This document shows positions 16,297-24,220 of a DNA stretch of 24,220 bases, piece after piece (within the stretch, counting starts at the first letter, position 1; each line of letters begins with the position of its first letter). The position numbers were made by a program, and so were the translations under genes. The notes beneath the pieces were generated by a model. That model was not told where the DNA came from. It searched no databases and saw only the letters and a program-made list of their open reading frames with translations. Where the stretch lies: the NCBI GenBank assembly GCA_002293155.1, contig DBCQ01000044.1, forward strand, positions 1,120-25,339. Reading direction: 5' to 3'. The stretch is from Burkholderiales bacterium UBA954. GTDB lineage: Bacteria; Pseudomonadota; Gammaproteobacteria; Burkholderiales; Burkholderiaceae_A.

Positions 16297-16315
16297 TTGG
16301 GGTCATGACCCCAAT
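16296..16315. promoter_or_regulatory. Perfect 20-base palindrome covering the exonuclease start codon
   Basis: ATTGGGGTCATGACCCCAAT reads the same on both strands. In mRNA it would form a 7-base-pair stem, AUUGGGG with CCCCAAU, with the six-base loop UCAUGA holding the AUG of the next gene. Its first base is the last base of the nlpD stop codon. There is no U tract, so it is not a standard terminator. It may control translation of the exonuclease gene or bind a dimeric protein; function is inferred from structure only. Confidence 0.6.
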
Positions 16316-17126
16316 CCTGTGTTTTGATCTAGAAACAATTCCTGATGCGGCTGGCCTTCGTCGGCTTGAGTCGTTCGATTCTTCTCTGGCTGACGCCGAG
16401 GGGGTGGCCGCGGTACAAGCCGCGCGTATGGAATCCCATGGCAACGATTTCTTGCCCCAATATCTGCAGCGGGTCTGGGTGGTGGGTTGCGCCTTTCGCG
16501 ACGAGGAGGGCTTTCGAGTTCGTTGTCTGGGAGATTCTCATGGCGCCTCAGATGAGGAGGAGTCCGCGCGCATTCGCTCATTTTTTAAAGTAATCGAAAA
16601 GCATACGCCGCAGCTGGTGAGTTGGAATGGCTCGGGCTTTGACCTTCCCGTGCTGCATCACCGAGCAATGATTCACGGGGTTTCCGCCCCCCGATACTGG
16701 GAACAGGGCGACGACGACCGGGATTTCAAATACAACAACTATCTCTCCCGCTATCACCATCGGCACTGCGATCTGATGGATGTTGTCTCGGGATACCAGA
16801 ATCGCGCCTTCGCGCCGCTCGATGGCTTGGCGAGACTCTGCGGTTTCGCGGGCAAGCTTGGCGAGGATGGCAGTAAGGTCTGGCAGTCGTTTCTAGAGGG
16901 TCGGGATGAATCGGTTCGCGCCTACTGTGAGACTGATGTTGTGAATACCTATCTACTTTTTAGCCGATTTCGTTTGATCCGTGGCGAGTGGTCAGAGAAG
17001 TTCTACCAAGCCGAGTTACAGCTGGTTCGGGAATCACTCGAGAAAATGGTTGGCGATGCGACAAGCCCACTCAAAGGCGAGCACTGGAAGCGTTACCTCG
17101 CCGCAGCACCTGCGCTTCATCGTTAA
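16305..17126 (+). CDS. Predicted 3'-5' exonuclease, PolB-like DnaQ fold
   Basis: 273 residues. The three exonuclease motifs of the DnaQ/DEDDy type are present: ExoI FDLETIPD (Asp8, Glu10), ExoII SWNGSGFDLPVL (Asp113) and ExoIII YCETD (Tyr207, Asp211). HCDLMDV and LDGLARLCGFAGK between them are typical of the PF10108 family, stand-alone exonucleases resembling the proofreading domain of DNA polymerase II. A role in DNA or RNA end processing is likely but not established. It starts eight bases after nlpD, in the slot where rpoS would be expected, with its AUG in a palindrome and no clear Shine-Dalgarno sequence. rlmD follows after 75 bases. Confidence 0.88.
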   Translation: MTPILCFDLETIPDAAGLRRLESFDSSLADAEGVAAVQAARMESHGNDFLPQYLQRVWVVGCAFRDEEGFRVRCLGDSHGASDEEESARIRSFFKVIEKHTPQLVSWNGSGFDLPVLHHRAMIHGVSAPRYWEQGDDDRDFKYNNYLSRYHHRHCDLMDVVSGYQNRAFAPLDGLARLCGFAGKLGEDGSKVWQSFLEGRDESVRAYCETDVVNTYLLFSRFRLIRGEWSEKFYQAELQLVRESLEKMVGDATSPLKGEHWKRYLAAAPALHR

Positions 17127-17201
17127 GTAATAGCGATTATCCGACGCGATTTTCTGATACCTCAGCCCACTTGACCGACAACATCTGCTGGCGTTTTCCT
17201 T

Positions 17202-18608
17202 GTGACCGTAATTCTTGAATCCCTCCATATCGAATCGGTTGATCTCGAGGGTCAGGGCCTCTCGCATCACGAGGGCAAGGTGATCTTTATTGAGAATGCA
17301 TTACTGGGTGAGCAGGTGGATGTGGAAATTACACGTAGTAAAGCGAGCTACGCCAAAGGCCGTGCGATTGCCTGGCACCGCAGTAGCCCGCAGCGCGTGT
17401 TGCCAGGATGTGAATTCTTCGGTGTCTGCGGCGGCTGTGCCATGCAGCACATTGAGCCCGCCGCGCAGTTGGCGATTAAACAGCGTGTTTTAGAGGACAA
17501 CCTCTGGCATCTGGCGCGGCTTAAGCCCGAGTACGTCCTGGCGCCTCTTGATGGGCCTGCCTGGGGGTATCGGACCCGTGCAAGGCTAACCGCCCGGTGG
17601 GTCGAGAAAAAAGGCGGCATGCTGGTGGGCTTTCACGAGAGAAAGAGTAGTTATGTCGCGGTGATGAATTCCTGTCGGGTATTACATCCTCGACTCTCTG
17701 AACTCTTAATGCCGATGCGCGAACTCCTTGCCGAACTCACAATCGCCAAACGCATTCCTCAGCTTGAAGTGGCGCTGGGTGAGACAGCGGTGAGCGACGA
17801 TATCAGCCCGTCGATGGCCCGGGAAAACTCGAGCATCGTCTGGGTGATTCGAATTCTTGAACCTCTCACGGTTCGCGACGAGGAGAAACTGCGCGCATTC
17901 GCAGACCGCTGGCATGTCCAGTTTTGGCTCCAGCCCGGCGGCCCAGCAACCGCATCACCCTTTTACCCAACCGAGAGTCGTCTCTCGTATTACCTCTCCG
18001 AATTTAGCCTGGAGATGCCGTTTTCACCTGTTGACTTTACGCAGGTGAATCCGGCGATGAATCAGGTGATGGTCAGGCGTGCGCTCGGTTTACTGCAGGC
18101 GCAGGCCACAGACCGGGTTGCCGATTTTTTCTGCGGCCTTGGGAATTTCACCCTGCCTGCTGCCCGCTTTGCCCAGAAGGTGGTGGGCTTTGAGGGTTCC
18201 CCATCACTGACTCAACGGGCGATGGAAAATGCGCGGCTCCACCAGCTCGATGACCGAGTTACATTTCTAAACGCTAACTTATTTGATATTGATCCACAGT
18301 GGTTGATCGCACAGGGTCAATTTGATCGGGTGTTACTCGACCCACCGCGTGAGGGCGCGTTGGCCCTCTGTCAGGCCTATCGATCGATCGCCTGCGAGCT
18401 TGGACGGGCTGATTTTCTGCCCAAGAGGATTGTGTATGTCTCATGTAACCCGGCCACCTTGGCACGCGATGCTGCGATTCTGGTGCATGAGGGAGGCTGG
18501 CAGTTAAAGGCCAGTGGTGTGATTAATATGTTTGTTCACACGGCCCATGTCGAATCGATCGCCGTCTTTGAGCGGCCACAACGCCCAAACAATAAAAAAA
18601 GCCCCTGA
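17202..18608 (+). CDS. rlmD: 23S rRNA (uracil-1939-C5)-methyltransferase RlmD
   Basis: 468 residues from a GTG start. An N-terminal TRAM-like part (residues 1-60) is followed by the four-cysteine Fe-S cluster: Cys70, Cys76, Cys79 (GCEFFGVCGGC) and Cys158. The methyltransferase half has motif I ADFFCGLGNFTLPAA (308-321), DPPREGA (380-386) and VSCNPATLARD with nucleophile Cys415. A full set of RlmD residues is present. The enzyme makes m5U1939 in 23S rRNA using S-adenosylmethionine. The last codons and the TGA stop (18606-18608) are inside the terminator hairpin, so gene end and transcription end coincide. Confidence 0.95.
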   Translation: MTVILESLHIESVDLEGQGLSHHEGKVIFIENALLGEQVDVEITRSKASYAKGRAIAWHRSSPQRVLPGCEFFGVCGGCAMQHIEPAAQLAIKQRVLEDNLWHLARLKPEYVLAPLDGPAWGYRTRARLTARWVEKKGGMLVGFHERKSSYVAVMNSCRVLHPRLSELLMPMRELLAELTIAKRIPQLEVALGETAVSDDISPSMARENSSIVWVIRILEPLTVRDEEKLRAFADRWHVQFWLQPGGPATASPFYPTESRLSYYLSEFSLEMPFSPVDFTQVNPAMNQVMVRRALGLLQAQATDRVADFFCGLGNFTLPAARFAQKVVGFEGSPSLTQRAMENARLHQLDDRVTFLNANLFDIDPQWLIAQGQFDRVLLDPPREGALALCQAYRSIACELGRADFLPKRIVYVSCNPATLARDAAILVHEGGWQLKASGVINMFVHTAHVESIAVFERPQRPNNKKSP

Positions 18609-18628
18609 TTGGTTATCAGGGGCTTTTT
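18596..18628. terminator. Bidirectional intrinsic terminator between rlmD and the BI-1-like gene
   Basis: A 14-base stem, AAAAAGCCCCTGAT paired with ATCAGGGGCTTTTT, encloses a five-base loop TGGTT. It has a GC-rich core and T tracts on both strands, so it can stop transcription from either side. It covers the rlmD stop codon and ends 11 bases before the stop of the convergent gene. Confidence 0.93.
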
Positions 18629-18639
18629 ACTGGGTCCGG

Positions 18640-19338
18640 TTAGTCGCGGTTACCGCCAAAGAGCGACATCAAGAGCACCAAGAGATTACTAAAGATGTTG
18701 TAGATGCTTAAGTAAACCGAGAGAGTGGCCGAGATGTAGTTGGTCTCGCCGCCGGTGATGATTCGGTTTAAGTCGTAGAGTAAGAATGCTGAGAATATTC
18801 CAACGGCCAATGCGGATACGGTGAGCATTAGGGCAGGCATCTGTAGCCAGATATTGGCAACCGAGGCCACGATCAGCACGACAACACCGATCATTAGGAA
18901 TTTACCCATATTGGACAGGTCTCGCTTCGTGGTGCTGGCGATACTGGCCATTGCGAAAAACACGGCGCCAGTACCGGCTGCTGCAACTCCGATGAGCTGG
19001 GGGCCGTTGGACATACCGACTGCCAAGCCGATCAGACGGGACAGCATCAGCCCCATAAAAAATGTAAAGCCCAGGAGCAGGTAGACACCCGTTACGCTGT
19101 GCTTGGTCCGCTCAATGGCGTAGAAGAAACCAAAAGCAATTCCCAAAAAGACCAGCACACCAATAAATGGGCTTCCTGCAAACCAGTTAAACCCGAACTG
19201 CATGCCAACCCAAGCCCCCAACACGGTGGGCGCCATCGATGCAGCCAGGAGCCAATAGGTGTTGCGCAGCACCCGATTGCGCGCTAAGGCCGACTCGGCA
19301 CGTGGCAACGAGGCACTGTTATCGAAGCTAGGAATCAT
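18640..19338 (-). CDS. Bax inhibitor-1/YccA-family membrane protein
   Basis: 232 residues from ATG 19338, chosen because AAGGAG lies nine bases upstream; an earlier ATG at 19356 (MKEKKHM) is possible. After a polar N-terminus (1-25) come seven hydrophobic segments. The C-terminal LLYDLNRIITGGETNYISATLSVYLSIYNIFSNLL is the conserved BI-1/UPF0005 signature with the Asp residues that in BsYetJ form the pH-sensitive di-aspartyl latch. Bacterial members are thought to be calcium leak channels or to interact with FtsH; the role here is not known. It is divergent from ndk. Confidence 0.92.
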   Translation of the reverse strand: MIPSFDNSASLPRAESALARNRVLRNTYWLLAASMAPTVLGAWVGMQFGFNWFAGSPFIGVLVFLGIAFGFFYAIERTKHSVTGVYLLLGFTFFMGLMLSRLIGLAVGMSNGPQLIGVAAAGTGAVFFAMASIASTTKRDLSNMGKFLMIGVVVLIVASVANIWLQMPALMLTVSALAVGIFSAFLLYDLNRIITGGETNYISATLSVYLSIYNIFSNLLVLLMSLFGGNRD

Positions 19339-19422
19339 GTGTTTTTTCTCCTTCATGATTTCTGACGAGATCCCGGGGCACAACGCCTTGCGGGCGGACG
19401 TCAGCACGTATAATCGCAGGTT

Positions 19423-19453
19423 TACTTGACAAATCAAGTAGGGAAATGTTCCC
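19423..19453. promoter_or_regulatory. Two adjacent inverted repeats between BI-1-like gene and ndk
   Basis: TACTTGA-CAAA-TCAAGTA (19423-19440) is followed directly by GGGAA-ATG-TTCCC (19441-19453). A TATAAT lies at 19409-19414 on the plus strand, and the first repeat includes TTGACA (19426-19431), though no spaced -10 follows it. On the minus strand TTGATT and ATTATA are 17 bases apart and could be the promoter of the BI-1-like gene. The region could be an operator or the start of a folded ndk leader; the rest of 19339-19524 also contains a short GGGT-TCTG-ACCC hairpin (19479-19490). Confidence 0.45.
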
Positions 19454-19524
19454 GGACCCGCCCGCAGTGTGGAAATTCGGGTTCTGACCCCCTAAAACCC
19501 TTCAATTTTTCGGAAAAGATCACT

Positions 19525-19950
19525 ATGGCAATTGAACGTACCCTCTCGATTATCAAACCTGATGCCGTTGCTAAGAATGTCATTGGGGAAATTTATGCCC
19601 GGTTCGAGAAGGCCGGCCTAAAAGTTGTGGCCTCCCGCATGATGCATCTGTCGCGGGGCGAGGCCGAGGCCTTCTATGGGGTTCATCGTGAGCGGCCCTT
19701 TTTTAAAGATCTGGTCGAGTTCATGATCTCGGGCCCTGTGATGGTTCAGGCCCTAGAGGGGGAGGGAGCGATTGCTAAAAATCGTGACCTCATGGGCGCG
19801 ACTGATCCCAAGAAGGCGGCGCCAGGAACAATCCGGGCCGACTTTGCCGACAGTATTGATGCCAACGCGGTCCATGGCTCTGATGGGCCTGACACCGCCC
19901 GCCAGGAGATTGCGTTTTTCTTCCCGGCAATGGCGATTTACAGCCGATAA
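19525..19950 (+). CDS. ndk: Nucleoside diphosphate kinase
   Basis: 141 residues from ATG 19525, preceded by [22 protein letters not shown] is the canonical N-terminus; the active-site histidine is His117 in NAVHGSD, and the substrate-loop residues [21 protein letters not shown] are conserved. It balances cellular nucleoside triphosphates by moving phosphate through His117. An in-frame extension upstream to 19426 crosses the inverted repeats and is not supported. Together with the next three genes it forms the conserved ndk-rlmN-ispG-hisS group. Confidence 0.97.
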   Translation: MAIERTLSIIKPDAVAKNVIGEIYARFEKAGLKVVASRMMHLSRGEAEAFYGVHRERPFFKDLVEFMISGPVMVQALEGEGAIAKNRDLMGATDPKKAAPGTIRADFADSIDANAVHGSDGPDTARQEIAFFFPAMAIYSR

Positions 19951-19959
19951 GTTAAACAC

Positions 19960-21015
19960 TTGGTGAATCTCCTCGGGCTCTCTGCGTCGGCCCTAACCGA
20001 GTGGTGTGTTGCACGCGGGGAGAAGCCGTTTCGCGCCCGCCAGCTGCTGAAATGGATCCATCAGCGGGGCGCAAGCGCCTTCGGGGAGATGACCGATCTC
20101 GCGAAGGAATTCCGGGCGGGGCTCGATACCGACGCCGAGATCCGGCCTCCCGAAGTCTTGCAAGACAATGTTTCAGAAGATGGGACGCGTAAGTGGCTCT
20201 TCGATGTCGGTAACGGGAATGCGATTGAAACGGTCTTTATCCCCGAGACCGATCGCGGCACCTTGTGCATCTCGTCGCAGGCGGGCTGCACCGTGGCCTG
20301 TCCATTTTGCTCCACGGGTCGGCAGGGGTTTAACCGTAATCTGACAACAGCCGAAATCATCGGCCAGCTCTGGTGGGCCCGGCATGTGCTGGATCAGCCG
20401 GTGAGTAATGTGGTGATGATGGGAATGGGTGAGCCGCTCTTAAATTACGATGCCGTAGTGCCGGCGTTGCAACTCATGTTGGCCGATGATGCCTATGGCC
20501 TATCGCGCAGAAAGGTCACGGTGTCGACCTCGGGCGTTGTACCCATGATCGATCGCTTAGCCCGGGATTGCCCAGTCTCGTTGGCCGTGTCGTTGCACGC
20601 CCCAACCGATGCATTGCGCGATGTTTTAGTGCCCCTAAACAAAAAGTACCCCCTGAAAGATCTGATGTCATCCCTGCGTCGCTATCTCGATCCCGCACCC
20701 CGGGATTTCATTACCTTTGAGTATGTGCTGCTCGACGGTGTGAACGACTCGATCGAGCATGCGAAGGCTGTGGCGCGTCTCGTGAAGCACGAGGAAATCT
20801 CCTGTAAGTTCAATCTCATTCCCTTTAATCCCTTTCCAAATTCAGGCTATCGAAAGCCCGCCTGGCCTAAGACACGGGCTTTTGCTGATCTCTTGACGCA
20901 AGAGGGCTTTATCACCACGATTCGTAAAACCCGGGGTGACGATATCGATGCAGCCTGCGGCCAGTTGGCCGGTGATATCCAGGATCGGACTCGAATCACA
21001 ATGAGAATGAAATGA
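19960..21015 (+). CDS. rlmN: Dual-specificity RNA methyltransferase RlmN
   Basis: 351 residues. The radical-SAM motif is [18 protein letters not shown]: Cys110, Cys114 and Cys117 hold the 4Fe-4S cluster, and Cys103 corresponds to the methyl-carrying Cys118 of E. coli. The second catalytic cysteine is Cys333 in [20 protein letters not shown] and [13 protein letters not shown] are family markers. It methylates A2503 of 23S rRNA and A37 of some tRNAs. Start is TTG 19960 or GTG 19963; neither has a clear ribosome site. Its stop overlaps the ispG start (ATGA), with pilF and rodZ missing from the usual place. Confidence 0.96.
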   Translation: MVNLLGLSASALTEWCVARGEKPFRARQLLKWIHQRGASAFGEMTDLAKEFRAGLDTDAEIRPPEVLQDNVSEDGTRKWLFDVGNGNAIETVFIPETDRGTLCISSQAGCTVACPFCSTGRQGFNRNLTTAEIIGQLWWARHVLDQPVSNVVMMGMGEPLLNYDAVVPALQLMLADDAYGLSRRKVTVSTSGVVPMIDRLARDCPVSLAVSLHAPTDALRDVLVPLNKKYPLKDLMSSLRRYLDPAPRDFITFEYVLLDGVNDSIEHAKAVARLVKHEEISCKFNLIPFNPFPNSGYRKPAWPKTRAFADLLTQEGFITTIRKTRGDDIDAACGQLAGDIQDRTRITMRMK

Positions 21016-22316
21016 ATGCGAAAGACCCTGCATTAGGCCAATCGCCACCCTGCAGTGCAATGGGGGGCGAGCCCTTTTCGTGTGGACCCTCCACGCGGCG
21101 GGTGTCGCGCGCCGTGAAGGTGGCCTGGGGCAATCAGACCGTGCAGATTGGCGGCAGTGCACCGGTGGTGGTGCAGTCAATGACCAACACCGATACCGCC
21201 GATGCCATCGGTACTGCGATTCAGGTTCAGGGTCTCGCGCAGGCGGGCTCCGAGCTTGTGCGGATTACCGTGAACTCTCCGGATGCTGCCAAAGAGGTGG
21301 CCTCAATTCGTGAGCAACTCGATCGGATGAATTGCAGCGTTCCTTTGATTGGGGATTTTCACTTTAATGGCCACAAGCTGCTCTCCGAGTATCCCGATTG
21401 TGCGCAGGCACTCTCAAAATATCGAATCAATCCGGGTAACGTTGGTAAGGGCGCGAAACGTGATGATCAGTTTGGCGCCATGATCGAGGCCGCCTGTAAA
21501 TTTAATAAGCCCGTGCGCATTGGTGTGAACTGGGGTAGCCTTGATCAGGAGTTGTTGGCGCGGTTAATGGATGACAACAGCAAACGCGCGCAGCCTTGGG
21601 ATGCGCAGGCCGTTATGCGTGAGGCCTTGGTGACCTCGGCGATCGACAGCGCTCAACAGGCGGAGAAATGGGGGCTTGCAGGCGATCGTATTACCCTCTC
21701 TGCGAAGGTCAGCAGCGTTCAGGATTTAATCTCGGTGTACCGCGAGTTGGCCAGACGTTGCGACTACCCCCTTCATCTTGGTCTTACCGAGGCGGGTATG
21801 GGCAGCAAAGGAATCGTTGCCTCGACCGCTGCTATGGCGGTGCTGCTGCAGGAGGGAATTGGCGACACCATCCGGGTCTCGCTCACCCCCGAGCCTGGTG
21901 GCGATCGCCGATTAGAGGTCATCGTCGCCCAGGAGATGTTGCAATCGATGGGGATGCGGGCCTTTGCGCCGATGGTCGTGGCCTGCCCTGGCTGTGGGCG
22001 AACGACTTCAACCTTCTTTCAAGAGCTCGCCTCAAAGATTCAGTCCTATCTGCGCGATCAGATGCGTGTCTGGAAAACCCAGTATCCCGGCGTTGAAAAT
22101 ATGACGGTAGCCGTGATGGGCTGTGTTGTGAATGGCCCCGGTGAAAGTAAGCACGCCGACATTGGCATCAGCCTACCCGGCACGGGTGAGACGCCCGTTG
22201 CTCCTGTGTTTATCGACGGCCAGCGCAATGTCACGCTGAAGGGTGACCATATCGCAGAAGAGTTTCAGGCGATCGTCTCGGATTACGTTAAGACACGGTT
22301 TGGTAGCACCACATGA
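21012..22316 (+). CDS. ispG: 4-hydroxy-3-methylbut-2-en-1-yl diphosphate synthase IspG
   Basis: 434 residues, the longer type found in betaproteobacteria, with a polar, poorly conserved stretch of about 28 residues before [36 protein letters not shown] and GLTEAG mark the TIM barrel. The 4Fe-4S cluster ligands are Cys325, Cys328 (ACPGCGRT), Cys371 (GCVVNGPGE) and Glu378. It carries out the reductive ring opening of MEcPP in the non-mevalonate isoprenoid pathway. Four-base ATGA overlaps join it to both rlmN and hisS. Confidence 0.96.
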   Translation: MNAKDPALGQSPPCSAMGGEPFSCGPSTRRVSRAVKVAWGNQTVQIGGSAPVVVQSMTNTDTADAIGTAIQVQGLAQAGSELVRITVNSPDAAKEVASIREQLDRMNCSVPLIGDFHFNGHKLLSEYPDCAQALSKYRINPGNVGKGAKRDDQFGAMIEAACKFNKPVRIGVNWGSLDQELLARLMDDNSKRAQPWDAQAVMREALVTSAIDSAQQAEKWGLAGDRITLSAKVSSVQDLISVYRELARRCDYPLHLGLTEAGMGSKGIVASTAAMAVLLQEGIGDTIRVSLTPEPGGDRRLEVIVAQEMLQSMGMRAFAPMVVACPGCGRTTSTFFQELASKIQSYLRDQMRVWKTQYPGVENMTVAVMGCVVNGPGESKHADIGISLPGTGETPVAPVFIDGQRNVTLKGDHIAEEFQAIVSDYVKTRFGSTT

Positions 22317-23623
22317 GTGGCATCGAAAAACTTGCTGGCGTGAAGGGAATGAACGACCTTCTGCCAGATCAGTCCGGTTTGTGGGAGTGGGTTGAATCAC
22401 GGGTCGCAACCGTCTTTCGCCAGTATGGCTACCGCGCAATTCGCACGCCTATCCTTGAGCCTACGGCACTCTTTGTTCGCGGTATTGGTGAGGTCACCGA
22501 CATCGTAGAAAAAGAGATGTACACCTTTACCGATGCGCTCAATGGTGAGCAACTCACCCTCAGGCCGGAGAACACGGCTGCGGTTGTTCGATCAGTAATT
22601 GAGCATAATCTCTTGTACGATGGCCCAAAGCGTCTCTGGTACCTAGGGCCCATGTTTCGACATGAGCGGCCTCAGCGGGGCCGCTACCGGCAGTTTCACC
22701 AGTTTGGAATCGAGGCCCTTGGGTTGACGGGGCCTGATATCGATGCTGAACAACTCTTGATGATTCATCGGGTCTGGGCTGCGGTTGGCCTGGTTGGGGA
22801 TAAGGCGCCTCGGCTAGAGATTAATTCTCTGGGCCAGAAGGAGGAACGGCTCGCCCACCGTGCGGCACTGATTGCCCATTTTCAGGCGCACGCCAGCGTG
22901 CTGGATGCCGATGCGCAACGCCGTTTGTTGACGAACCCATTGCGCATTTTGGATTCGAAAAATCCAGCCATGCGCGAGGTGATTGCAGGTGCCCCCCTAC
23001 TCAGAGATTTCTTAGGTGAACAGTCGCAGGCGCATTTCCAGGCGGTGCTCTCGGTGCTGGATACCCACGGTGTTTCCTACTTGGTGAACCCGCGACTGGT
23101 GCGAGGCCTTGATTATTACAATCTCACGGTATTTGAATGGATTACCGATCAGCTGGGTGCGCAGGGTACAGTCTGTGGCGGTGGCCGTTACGACACGCTG
23201 ATTGAGCAGATGGGCGGCAAAGCCGCACCTGCCTGCGGATTTGCAATTGGCGTGGAGCGTCTTGTCGAGCTATTAAAAGAAGTCGCGCCACCGGAACTAT
23301 CCAGCGGCCTCGATCTCTACATTGTTCATTGGGGCGAGAATTCATCGTCAGCGGCGATTCGTGTGGCTGAACAATGCCGCAGTGCTGGGCTTGCTGTGCA
23401 GATGCATTGTGGCGATGCGGGCTTGAAGTCTCAGATGAAAAAAGCCGACCAGAGTGGCGCTGGGTTTGCTGTGCTCATGGGGGATGATGAGCGGGCTAAT
23501 GGAGTGGTCTCGATTAAACCCCTGCGCGCCGACAGTGGGGCTGTGGCGCAGGAGCGGGTTGCCATTGAAAACACCGCGGCAGTGATTGCGGGATTACGGC
23601 GCGCAATGCACTCCACAGAATGA
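22313..23623 (+). CDS. hisS: Histidyl-tRNA synthetase
   Basis: 436 residues, typical class II HisRS. Motif 1 region is around [12 protein letters not shown]; motif 2 is [18 protein letters not shown] (115-132); the histidine-specific signatures are [13 protein letters not shown] (264-276) and [15 protein letters not shown]; the C-terminal anticodon-binding domain starts about residue 335 (LYIVHWGE). It charges tRNA-His. The ATG overlaps the ispG stop, so the two are coupled. A gap of 48 bases precedes the next gene. Confidence 0.97.
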   Translation: MSGIEKLAGVKGMNDLLPDQSGLWEWVESRVATVFRQYGYRAIRTPILEPTALFVRGIGEVTDIVEKEMYTFTDALNGEQLTLRPENTAAVVRSVIEHNLLYDGPKRLWYLGPMFRHERPQRGRYRQFHQFGIEALGLTGPDIDAEQLLMIHRVWAAVGLVGDKAPRLEINSLGQKEERLAHRAALIAHFQAHASVLDADAQRRLLTNPLRILDSKNPAMREVIAGAPLLRDFLGEQSQAHFQAVLSVLDTHGVSYLVNPRLVRGLDYYNLTVFEWITDQLGAQGTVCGGGRYDTLIEQMGGKAAPACGFAIGVERLVELLKEVAPPELSSGLDLYIVHWGENSSSAAIRVAEQCRSAGLAVQMHCGDAGLKSQMKKADQSGAGFAVLMGDDERANGVVSIKPLRADSGAVAQERVAIENTAAVIAGLRRAMHSTE

Positions 23624-23671
23624 TTAACAAACCGATACAGAATAACGATAGCGAACCAAGGATAGATAAGC

Positions 23672-24220
23672 ATGCGTGAGGATTTAGAGCAACAAGAACA
23701 ACTCGATGCCATTAAGGGATTCTGGAGCGACAACAAGCGTTGGATCGTTCCGATGATCGCCGTGGTGGTGCTGACTGCGGCGGCGCTCAATGGCTGGAGT
23801 TGGTGGCAAAATCGTCAGGCCGAGGGCGCTACCGAGGCCCTTACGGCAATGGAAGGCGCACTTGGCCAACAAGATGTTGAGAAGGCCCGAGTTGCTTACA
23901 AAGTGCTTGTCGATGATTTTTCGGGGTCGACACAGGCCGCTATCGGGGGCCTGGCGATGGCCAAGGTCTTTGCGTCAAGTGGGGATCTGACGCAGGCGCG
24001 CAGTGCCCTGGAAGCGGTGAGTAAACACTCTGAGCAGGGGTTTGCGTGGATTGCAAAGGTCCGCCTAGCAGGCGTGATGCTTGATGAAGATAACGCCAAG
24101 TCTGCTTTATCAGTGCTCGAGGGCACACCCCCAAAAGAATTTCTCCCGATCGTGAATGATCGACGGGGCGATGTGCATGTGGCGCTCGGTAACAAAGAAG
24201 AGGCGCGTTCCGCCTGGAAA
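23672..24220 (+). CDS. yfgM: YfgM-like membrane-anchored TPR protein, 3' end outside window
   Basis: From ATG 23672, with AGGA upstream, the frame stays open for 183 codons to the window end. A charged N-terminus (1-23) is followed by one membrane segment (about 24-42, WIVPMIAVVVLTAAALNGW) and then helical repeats (AIGGLAMAKVFASSGDLTQARSALEAV, and others) of the PF09976 TPR type. E. coli YfgM (about 206 residues) is a SecYEG-associated periplasmic chaperone encoded between hisS and bamB; this gene holds the same position after hisS. The missing part is probably only some 20-40 residues. Confidence 0.87.
   Translation, partial: MREDLEQQEQLDAIKGFWSDNKRWIVPMIAVVVLTAAALNGWSWWQNRQAEGATEALTAMEGALGQQDVEKARVAYKVLVDDFSGSTQAAIGGLAMAKVFASSGDLTQARSALEAVSKHSEQGFAWIAKVRLAGVMLDEDNAKSALSVLEGTPPKEFLPIVNDRRGDVHVALGNKEEARSAWK

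Noticed and set aside
21668..22096. A 142-codon frame on the plus strand inside ispG
   Set aside because: It is a frame shadow of ispG, with Arg/Gly/Trp-rich composition typical of out-of-frame translation.

Overview
The window looks like a compact chromosomal segment from a betaproteobacterium, most likely order Burkholderiales, with moderate G+C. This rests on protein families and gene order: ridA near recG-oxyR, surE-pcm-nlpD followed by a PolB-like exonuclease and rlmD, wrbA-DUF2069 divergent from yihY, and ndk-rlmN-ispG-hisS-yfgM. A long N-terminal extension on Pcm and an OxyR with Cys199/Cys208 fit the same group. Species cannot be named from the sequence alone. Almost all of it is housekeeping DNA, with no insertion sequence, phage, integrase or CRISPR array. 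The longest stretch without a gene is 186 bases.

Layout. 1-499 (minus): a YoeB-type toxin cut by the window edge and its YefM/Phd antitoxin. 670-2843 (plus): an HMG-CoA-lyase-family enzyme overlapped by a CaiB-type CoA-transferase, probably one catabolic operon. 2840-3709 (minus): an EamA/DMT transporter. 3729-4996 (plus): a four-cysteine mini-protein, an NnrU-family membrane protein and RidA. 5071-5602: a second toxin-antitoxin pair (DinJ-like/YafQ-like) lying between ridA and recG. 5695-9623 (plus): recG, oxyR and cysM, closely packed (repair, peroxide response, cysteine synthesis). 9669-9744 (minus): tRNA-Arg(CCU). 9778-11675 (plus): a histone-deacetylase-family amidohydrolase and dusA. 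11625-12637 (minus): a DUF2069 membrane protein and WrbA-like quinone reductase, divergent from yihY at 12682.

13629-18608 (plus): surE, pcm, nlpD, a predicted 3'-5' exonuclease and rlmD, ending in a strong hairpin terminator shared with the convergent Bax-inhibitor-1-like gene. rpoS, usually directly after nlpD, is absent here. 19525-24220 (plus): ndk, rlmN, ispG, hisS and the start of a YfgM-like protein; rlmN, ispG and hisS are joined by ATGA overlaps. pilF and rodZ, often found between rlmN and ispG in relatives, are also absent.

I do not see a convincing new multi-gene system. The points most worth a second look are: dusA, whose conserved N-terminus extends upstream of any ATG/GTG/TTG start; a perfect 20-base palindrome that puts the exonuclease start codon in a hairpin loop; the lyase/CoA-transferase pair as a possible pathway for a branched dicarboxylic acid; a structured ndk leader; and the four-cysteine mini-protein. 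Tight stop/start overlaps, overlapping convergent genes and lost neighbours suggest a streamlined genome.
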